DNA from: Alcaligenaceae bacterium
GTDB lineage: Bacteria; Pseudomonadota; Gammaproteobacteria; Burkholderiales; Burkholderiaceae_B
Direction: 5' to 3'
Assembly (NCBI GenBank): GCA_012512545.1
Contig: JAAZDZ010000355.1
Coordinates: 1-5,199 of the forward strand
Length of the DNA stretch: 5,199 bases
The notes beneath the pieces were generated by a model. That model saw nothing but the letters and a program-made list of their open reading frames with translations. It was not told where the DNA came from and searched no databases. The translations under genes and the position numbers were made by a program. This document shows, piece by piece, positions 1 through 5,199 of the stretch (positions within the stretch are counted from its first letter, which is position 1; every line of letters begins with the position of its first letter).

Positions 1-22
1 CCATTGATTCGCGTTCAGCCAT
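1..22 (-). CDS. Possible start of a divergently transcribed gene (partial)
   Basis: Read on the minus strand from position 22, an ATG opens a frame that runs off the window edge after seven codons (M-A-E-R-E-S-M), with no stop. A good Shine-Dalgarno sequence, AAGGAG, lies at 40-35 on the same strand. The spacer to the ATG is 12 bases, longer than the usual 5-9, which weakens the call. A divergent neighbour, often a regulator, would fit the roughly 180-base gap before the thioesterase. Seven residues allow no family assignment, so the product is unknown. Confidence 0.35.
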
Positions 23-23
23 G

Positions 24-87
24 GTTCCGAGTATCTCCTTGTCGTGAACAGTTCCGGCTGCGGGACTTCAAGCCGAAATTCCGGAAC
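24..87. repeat. Three TTCCG repeats at 27-base spacing with a flanking inverted repeat; candidate operator
   Basis: GTTCCG begins at 24, GTTCCGG at 51 and ATTCCGG at 78, so the three copies lie exactly 27 bases apart. The 51-57 copy and CCGGAAC at 81-87 form a perfect 7-base inverted repeat. Two smaller dyads overlap them: GAAC-A-GTTC at 46-54 and TTCCGGAA at 79-86. The sequence between the copies is not conserved. A binding site for a regulator is an inference; chance is a real alternative. Confidence 0.25.
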
Positions 88-117
88 ACTCTCTAATTGA
101 TTGATAAGTCCATTGTA

Positions 118-143
118 TTGCAGGCTGACAGAGTTTTGTTGCA
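118..143. repeat. Two TTGCA direct repeats 21 bases apart; candidate activator site
   Basis: TTGCA occurs at 118-122 and again at 139-143, an offset of 21 bases, about two helical turns. The pair lies just upstream of the putative -10 element at 169-174, where activators commonly bind. The similarity outside the five bases is weak, so this is only a candidate. Confidence 0.15.
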
Positions 144-168
144 CTGCCACGAAAAGAAACTTCACCGG

Positions 169-174
169 TATACT
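169..174 (+). promoter_or_regulatory. Putative -10 element (TATACT) of the thioesterase promoter
   Basis: TATACT matches the sigma-70 -10 consensus TATAAT at five of six positions and would start transcription near 181, leaving a leader of about 20 bases that contains the ribosome binding site. No good TTGACA-like -35 sits 16-18 bases upstream; TTGCAC at 139-144 is too far away. The promoter may therefore depend on an activator, or the match may be fortuitous. Confidence 0.4.
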
Positions 175-190
175 TTGACGACCACGAATA

Positions 191-196
191 AGGAGG
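191..196 (+). promoter_or_regulatory. Ribosome binding site AGGAGG, sets the GTG start at 203
   Basis: A complete AGGAGG lies six bases before the GTG at 203. This spacing favours the GTG over the in-frame ATG at 218. Confidence 0.8.
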
Positions 197-202
197 GACA
201 AA

Positions 203-661
203 GTGGATCTGCAATCCATGCTCAATGAGCAAGCGCAGGCCGGCACAGGCGGAAGCTTCCGGTTCGAAATGCCAGTGCGCTGGGGTGATCACGACTCACT
301 CGACCATGTAAACAATACGGTGTATTTCCGTTTCATGGAAGAAACGCGGGTGCATTGCGCACGCGCCTGCGGCATAGGCGGGCCCGAGACCACCCGCAAC
401 ATCGTTCTGGCAAACGTTTCCTGCACTTTTCTGCGTCCGATTCATTGGCCTGCAATCGTATTGATTGAAAAGCGGCTTCTTAAAGTGGGGCGCTCCAGCG
501 TCGAGTTTGAGATAGAGATCAGCGTCAAGGGTGAAGAAGGTCTTTGCGCCCGCGCACACACCGTTGTCGTCGGAATCGACCGCGAAACGGGGCGCTCATC
601 TCCCTGGTCTCAGACTGAACTCGAGGGCATGGCAAAAGTATTTGCTGCGCCCGAAGCATGA
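203..661 (+). CDS. Acyl-CoA thioesterase, hotdog fold, 4-hydroxybenzoyl-CoA thioesterase-like
   Basis: This 152-residue protein looks like a small cytosolic hotdog-fold thioesterase of the 4HBT/YbgC type, which hydrolyses acyl-CoA (or acyl carrier protein) thioesters to the free acid. The N-terminal part carries the family hallmark at residues 25-49: W27-G-D29-x-D31, then H35-V-N37-N38-T-V-Y-F and E46-E47, the segment preceding and entering the central hotdog helix. The alternating beta-strand pattern after residue 75 and the length also suit a single hotdog domain. Which acidic residue is catalytic cannot be settled by eye, because hotdog subfamilies differ. The start is GTG, chosen because of the AGGAGG six bases upstream. 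There is no signal peptide or membrane segment. The gene precedes scoAB by 93 bases on the same strand, so a role in CoA-ester turnover is plausible. The substrate is unknown. The family call is firm, the specificity is not. Confidence 0.85.
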   Translation: MDLQSMLNEQAQAGTGGSFRFEMPVRWGDHDSLDHVNNTVYFRFMEETRVHCARACGIGGPETTRNIVLANVSCTFLRPIHWPAIVLIEKRLLKVGRSSVEFEIEISVKGEEGLCARAHTVVVGIDRETGRSSPWSQTELEGMAKVFAAPEA

Positions 662-676
662 TTCAAACCACGATTC

Positions 677-714
677 CCCGGGTGTCATCCATCGGATAGC
701 AGCACGCATCCGGG
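677..714 (+). other. Stem-loop between the thioesterase gene and scoA
   Basis: CCCGGGTG at 677-684 pairs with CATCCGGG at 707-714 as an 8-base stem with one G-U pair. The 22-base loop holds a smaller ATCC/GGAT hairpin (687-690 with 694-697). A short T run (734-737) follows only about 20 bases later, so it is not a canonical intrinsic terminator. It could attenuate readthrough into scoA, stabilise a processed end, or be incidental. I see no convincing sigma-70 promoter in the 662-754 gap. Confidence 0.35.
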
Positions 715-741
715 TATCAGTTTCGATTCTCTGTTTTACAC

Positions 742-746
742 AAGGA
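742..746 (+). promoter_or_regulatory. Ribosome binding site of scoA, favours ATG 755 over GTG 752
   Basis: AAGGA at 742-746 lies eight bases before ATG 755 and five before the adjacent GTG 752. The spacing and the stronger codon favour ATG 755. The two choices differ by one residue. Confidence 0.6.
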
Positions 747-754
747 AGGGTGTG

Positions 755-1453
755 ATGGACAAAGTGTATGTAAATGCCGAAGAAGCATTGAAAGGCGTCG
801 TGGCCGATGGCCAGTCGATTGCCGTAGGAGGCTTTGGCCTCTGCGGGATTCCCGAAGCGCTGATTGCAGCGTTGCGGGATTCCGGGGTCAAAAACCTGAC
901 CTGCATCAGCAATAACGCGGGCGTTGACGGCTTTGGCCTGGGCCAGCTGCTGGAAACCCGCCAGGTCAGCAAGATGGTTGCCTCTTATGTAGGCGAAAAC
1001 AAAGAGTTCGAGCGCCAGTATCTGGCAGGCGAACTGGAACTGGAGTTCACGCCGCAAGGCACGCTGGCCGAAAAATTGCGGGCAGGCGGGGCGGGCATTC
1101 CCGCTTTCTTCACCAAGACAGGGGTCGGCACCCTGGTGGCTGAAGGCAAGGAAACCCGCGAATTCGATGGCGAAACCTATGTCATGGAACGTGCGCTGGT
1201 GCCGGATGTCTCGCTGGTGAAAGCCTGGAAAGCCGACCGTTCCGGCAACCTGATGTTCCGCCGCACGGCGCGCAACTTCAACCCCAATGTGGCCATGGCG
1301 GGCAAGATCACCATTGTCGAAGTCGAGGAAGTCGTCGATACCGGCAGCTTCGATCCTGACAGCATCCATCTGCCCGGCATCTACGTGCACCGCATTGTGG
1401 TGAACGCCAACCCCGAAAAGCGCATCGAACAGCGCACCATCCGTAACGTATAA
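755..1453 (+). CDS. scoA: Succinyl-CoA:3-ketoacid CoA-transferase subunit A
   Basis: This is the A subunit (232 residues, normal family length) of a heteromeric 3-oxoacid CoA-transferase. With ScoB it moves CoA from succinyl-CoA to acetoacetate, giving acetoacetyl-CoA and succinate, in the cytosol. Residues 18-33 fit the family I CoA-transferase signature: D18-G19, a hydrophobic triplet, then G25-G26-F27 and G31-I-P33. The conserved F98[11 protein letters not shown]109 stretch and a C-terminal block at 197-212 (GSFDPD followed by HLPGIYVH) match the succinyl-CoA-dependent group better than acetate:acetoacetate (AtoD) or oxoadipate (PcaI) transferases. That discrimination is from memory of these families and is less certain than the fold. 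The subunit lacks the catalytic glutamate, as expected, because that lies in B. ScoB starts 11 bases downstream. No defect is visible. Confidence 0.93.
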   Translation: MDKVYVNAEEALKGVVADGQSIAVGGFGLCGIPEALIAALRDSGVKNLTCISNNAGVDGFGLGQLLETRQVSKMVASYVGENKEFERQYLAGELELEFTPQGTLAEKLRAGGAGIPAFFTKTGVGTLVAEGKETREFDGETYVMERALVPDVSLVKAWKADRSGNLMFRRTARNFNPNVAMAGKITIVEVEEVVDTGSFDPDSIHLPGIYVHRIVVNANPEKRIEQRTIRNV

Positions 1454-1457
1454 GGAG
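1452..1457 (+). promoter_or_regulatory. Ribosome binding site of scoB, overlapping the scoA stop codon
   Basis: AAGGAG shares its first two bases with the TAA stop of scoA and lies seven bases before ATG 1465. This sets ATG 1465 as the start, rather than the in-frame TTG at 1459 only one base past the site. Ribosomes finishing scoA would pass directly over this site, which favours coupled, roughly equal subunit synthesis. Confidence 0.8.
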
Positions 1458-1464
1458 CTTGAAC

Positions 1465-2121
1465 ATGGCTTGGACACGCGATCAAATGGCCGCACGCGCC
1501 GCACGTGAACTGCAGGACGGCTTCTATGTGAATCTGGGCATTGGCATGCCTACGCTGGTGGCGAACTACGTGCCTGAAGGCATGGAGGTCTGGCTGCAGT
1601 CTGAAAACGGTTTGCTGGGCATCGGCCCTTTTCCCACCGAAGATGAAGTCGATGCCGACCTCATCAATGCGGGCAAGCAGACCGTGACAACGCTGCCGGG
1701 TTCTTCTTTCTTTTCTTCGGCTGATTCTTTCGCCATGATTCGTGGTGGCAAGATCAACCTCGCTATTCTGGGCGCCATGCAGGTGTCTGAAAAAGGCGAC
1801 CTGGCCAACTGGATGATTCCCGGGAAAATGGTCAAAGGCATGGGCGGCGCCATGGATCTCGTGGCAGGCGTCGGCCGGGTGGTGGTGCTGATGGATCACG
1901 TGGCGCGCAAGAAAGACGGCACGGAAGACCTCAAGCTGCTGCCCGAATGCACACTGCCCCTGACAGGAGTGGGCGTAGTAGACCGCATCATTACCGATCT
2001 GTGCGTTCTGGATGTCACCGAAGACGGCCTCAAGCTGGTGGAACTGGCCGAGGGCGTTACGGTGGATGAAGTGGTTGCCAAGACAGCCGCCAAGCTGGAT
2101 GTTTCTGCGGTGGCTGCCTGA
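1465..2121 (+). CDS. scoB: Succinyl-CoA:3-ketoacid CoA-transferase subunit B
   Basis: This is the B subunit (218 residues, normal length) and the partner of ScoA. The signature L44-Q-S-E47-N-G-L-L-G52 holds the catalytic glutamate, E47, which forms the enzyme-CoA thioester intermediate in family I CoA-transferases. The N-terminal N23-L-G-I-G-M-P-T30 segment and the glycine-rich [14 protein letters not shown] stretch near residues 94-107 are also typical of the subunit. Together the pair allows growth on, or recycling of, acetoacetate and products of short-chain fatty acid or polyhydroxybutyrate breakdown; which of these applies here is not visible. The gene ends in TGA three bases before the aminopeptidase start, in the same reading frame. 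No terminator follows, so the downstream gene probably shares the transcript. Confidence 0.94.
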   Translation: MAWTRDQMAARAARELQDGFYVNLGIGMPTLVANYVPEGMEVWLQSENGLLGIGPFPTEDEVDADLINAGKQTVTTLPGSSFFSSADSFAMIRGGKINLAILGAMQVSEKGDLANWMIPGKMVKGMGGAMDLVAGVGRVVVLMDHVARKKDGTEDLKLLPECTLPLTGVGVVDRIITDLCVLDVTEDGLKLVELAEGVTVDEVVAKTAAKLDVSAVAA

Positions 2122-2124
2122 ACC

Positions 2125-3924
2125 ATGACAATGAGCCCGAGCATGCGACTGGAATCCCTGCGTCAAGTCATGCGCGAACAAAAGGTGGCTGCCTGCGTGG
2201 TGCCCACTTCCGATCCGCATCTGTCGGAGTACCTTCCAGATCGCTGGCAAGGGCGTGAATGGCTGTCCGGCTTCACAGGTTCCGCTGGCACGCTGGTTGT
2301 CTGCCAGGGTGCCGCGGGTCTGTGGACAGACAGCCGCTACTGGGAACAGGCTGAAGCCGAACTGCGCGGCACAGGCATTGACCTCATGCGGGCCGGGCAA
2401 GCCGGCGTGCCTGCCCCCCAGGCGTGGGTGGCAGCGCGTCTGCCCAAGGGCGCTGCTGTGGCGGTCGATGGCCAGGTGCTGTCGGTGCAAGCCTGGCGCC
2501 AGTGGCAGGAAGCCTGCGCCGGTGCGGGGCTGCTGCTGGCCATCGAGGCCGATCTGCCCGGCAGGGTGTGGGCGGATCGCCCGCACGCTCCCGCAGGAAC
2601 CGTAACTGAACATACGCCGCCGTGGGCCTGCCGCAGCCGCCAGCAGAATCTGCAGGCTTTGCGCGCCGACATGCAGCGCCAGCAGGCGCAATGGCATTTG
2701 ATATCAGCCCTTGACGATCTCGCCTGGCTGTTCAATCTGCGAGGCAACGATATTCCCTACAACCCGGTGTTTCTGGCCCATGCTCTGGTGGGACAGGATA
2801 CCGCTCGCTTGTTTGTCGATTCCGCCAAGCTGGATGCTGCTTTACGCGAAACGCTGCAGGCCGAAGGCATTGCGCTCGAACCCTACGAAAACATTGCGCA
2901 GGCGCTGGCGGCGCTGCCAGATGGCGAAAAACTCCTGTTCGACCCGGCACGAGTCACCGTGGGCCTGCTGAATGCGGCGGCCCAGGTCGGCAAGGTTGAA
3001 AGCATCAACCCGGCCCATTTGCTGAAATCGCGCAAGAATCCGGCTGAAATCGCCAATGTGCGCCGCACCATGGAAGAAGATGGCGCGGCCCTGTGCGAAT
3101 TCTTCGCCTGGTTTGAAGAAGCGCAGGGCAGGGAGCGCATTACCGAACTCACCATTGACGAGCGCCTTACCGCAGCGCGGGCCAGGCGCCCCGGTTTCGT
3201 GTCGCCCAGCTTCGGCACCATTGCCGCCTGGCAGGCCAATGGCGCCATGCCGCATTACCATGCGACCGAAGCTGCCCATGCCGTGATTGAAGGCGATGGC
3301 CTGTTGCTGATCGATTCCGGTGGCCAGTACCTGGGCGGCACGACGGACATTACCCGGGTCGTGCCGGTGGGGCAGGTCACGGCAGAACAAAAACGTGACT
3401 ACACCGCCGTGCTCAAAGGCATGATTACCCTTTCGCAGGCGGTATTCCCCGCCGGTTTGCCCGCCTATGCGCTGGACGCCTTCGCGCGTGGCCCGGTCTG
3501 GCGCCTGGGGGCGGATTACGGTCATGGCACAGGGCATGGCGTGGGCTATTTCATGAATGTCCACGAAGGGCCGCAATCCATTTCCTGGCGTGGCACGGCC
3601 AACCCGCATGCCGTGATGCAGGAAGGCATGATCACCTCCAACGAACCCGGACTGTACCGGCCCGGGCGCTGGGGCATCCGCATTGAAAACCTCATATTGG
3701 CCCGCGCTCACGAAAGCACGGAATTTGGCGATTTTCTGCGCTTCGAAACGCTCACGCTCTGCCCGATAGATATACGTTGTATAGACATTGCCATGCTCTC
3801 GCAGGAGGACGTGGCCTGGTTGAACCAGTATCACGCGCAAGTCCGCGAACGACTTTCGCCTCGGGTGGAGGGTGCGGCCCGCGCATGGCTTGAACATCAC
3901 ACCCGGCCCATCGGGGGTTCGTGA
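2125..3924 (+). CDS. Xaa-Pro aminopeptidase (aminopeptidase P, family M24B), three-domain form
   Basis: This 599-residue cytosolic metallopeptidase removes the N-terminal residue of peptides whose second residue is proline. Two creatinase-like N-terminal domains occupy about residues 5-130 and 160-310, a pita-bread M24 catalytic domain about 315-530, and an M24 C-terminal domain about 535-597 (F537-L-R-F-E-T-L-T-L and W565-L-N-Q-Y-H). All five expected dinuclear metal ligands are present: D397, D408, H471, E507 and E521, with spacings as in characterised aminopeptidases P. The other active-site histidines appear as H467 and H480. The length matches the long, eukaryotic XPNPEP1-like form, not the roughly 440-residue E. 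coli PepP. No signal peptide is seen. It starts three bases after scoB without a clear Shine-Dalgarno sequence, so coupling to scoB translation is likely. ATG 2131 and 2143 are alternative starts. A cluster of three ATA codons occurs at 3766-3783. Confidence 0.93.
   Translation: MTMSPSMRLESLRQVMREQKVAACVVPTSDPHLSEYLPDRWQGREWLSGFTGSAGTLVVCQGAAGLWTDSRYWEQAEAELRGTGIDLMRAGQAGVPAPQAWVAARLPKGAAVAVDGQVLSVQAWRQWQEACAGAGLLLAIEADLPGRVWADRPHAPAGTVTEHTPPWACRSRQQNLQALRADMQRQQAQWHLISALDDLAWLFNLRGNDIPYNPVFLAHALVGQDTARLFVDSAKLDAALRETLQAEGIALEPYENIAQALAALPDGEKLLFDPARVTVGLLNAAAQVGKVESINPAHLLKSRKNPAEIANVRRTMEEDGAALCEFFAWFEEAQGRERITELTIDERLTAARARRPGFVSPSFGTIAAWQANGAMPHYHATEAAHAVIEGDGLLLIDSGGQYLGGTTDITRVVPVGQVTAEQKRDYTAVLKGMITLSQAVFPAGLPAYALDAFARGPVWRLGADYGHGTGHGVGYFMNVHEGPQSISWRGTANPHAVMQEGMITSNEPGLYRPGRWGIRIENLILARAHESTEFGDFLRFETLTLCPIDIRCIDIAMLSQEDVAWLNQYHAQVRERLSPRVEGAARAWLEHHTRPIGGS

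Positions 3925-5199
<1,275 letters not shown>

Noticed and set aside
172..204. ACTTTG (172-177) and CAAAGT (199-204) as a hairpin hiding the thioesterase ribosome binding site
   Set aside because: The upstream arm lies at or before the predicted transcription start, so it would not be in that RNA, and six bases is a weak match.
68..292. Minus-strand frame of 74 codons overlapping the promoter region and the thioesterase start
   Set aside because: It overlaps the conserved thioesterase motif region on the other strand and has no recognisable domain.
752..754. GTG as the scoA start
   Set aside because: It is only five bases from AAGGA and directly abuts an ATG with better spacing. The difference is a single residue.
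1459..1461. TTG as the scoB start
   Set aside because: It lies one base after AAGGAG, too close for initiation. ATG 1465 has a seven-base spacer.
596..1504. Minus-strand open frame of 302 codons opposite scoA
   Set aside because: It lies opposite scoA, which has strong family signatures, and resembles no family I know.
1381..2697. Minus-strand open frame of 438 codons across scoA, scoB and the aminopeptidase
   Set aside because: It is antisense to well-supported genes, has a low-complexity, histidine- and glutamine-rich composition, and shows no domain.

Overview
The window looks like an ordinary piece of a GC-rich betaproteobacterial chromosome, most likely Burkholderiales and possibly the Alcaligenaceae (Bordetella/Achromobacter relatives). 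That placement is inferred from codon usage (G/C-rich third positions), the compact one-strand gene order and the protein flavours. No search was run. I see no mobile element, CRISPR array, tRNA, rRNA or sign of recent transfer.

Layout. Positions 1-202 are a promoter region. It may be divergent, because a short, well-formed minus-strand start sits at the left edge. Five plus-strand genes follow: a hotdog-fold acyl-CoA thioesterase (203-661), the two subunits of a succinyl-CoA:3-ketoacid CoA-transferase, scoA (755-1453) and scoB (1465-2121), a three-domain aminopeptidase P of family M24B (2125-3924), and the first 402 codons of CTP synthase, pyrG (3994 to the right edge). The pyrG reading frame is fully open and is cut only by the window end.

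How they fit together. scoA and scoB are 11 bases apart, and the scoB ribosome binding site overlaps the scoA stop codon. They form one enzyme that moves CoA between succinyl-CoA and acetoacetate. The thioesterase 5' of them also acts on acyl-CoA-type substrates, so a small CoA-thioester cluster is plausible, although a 93-base gap with a stem-loop separates it from scoA. The aminopeptidase starts 3 bases after scoB with no clear ribosome binding site of its own, so it is probably translationally coupled to scoB. Its job, removing N-terminal residues that precede proline, has no evident metabolic link to ketone-body use. pyrG seems to begin its own unit: a -10-like TACAAT lies just after the aminopeptidase stop, followed by a strikingly C-rich leader without a Shine-Dalgarno sequence.

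I found no convincing undescribed system. The points worth a second look are small: the scoB/aminopeptidase junction, the pyrG leader, and spaced repeats in the first 150 bases.
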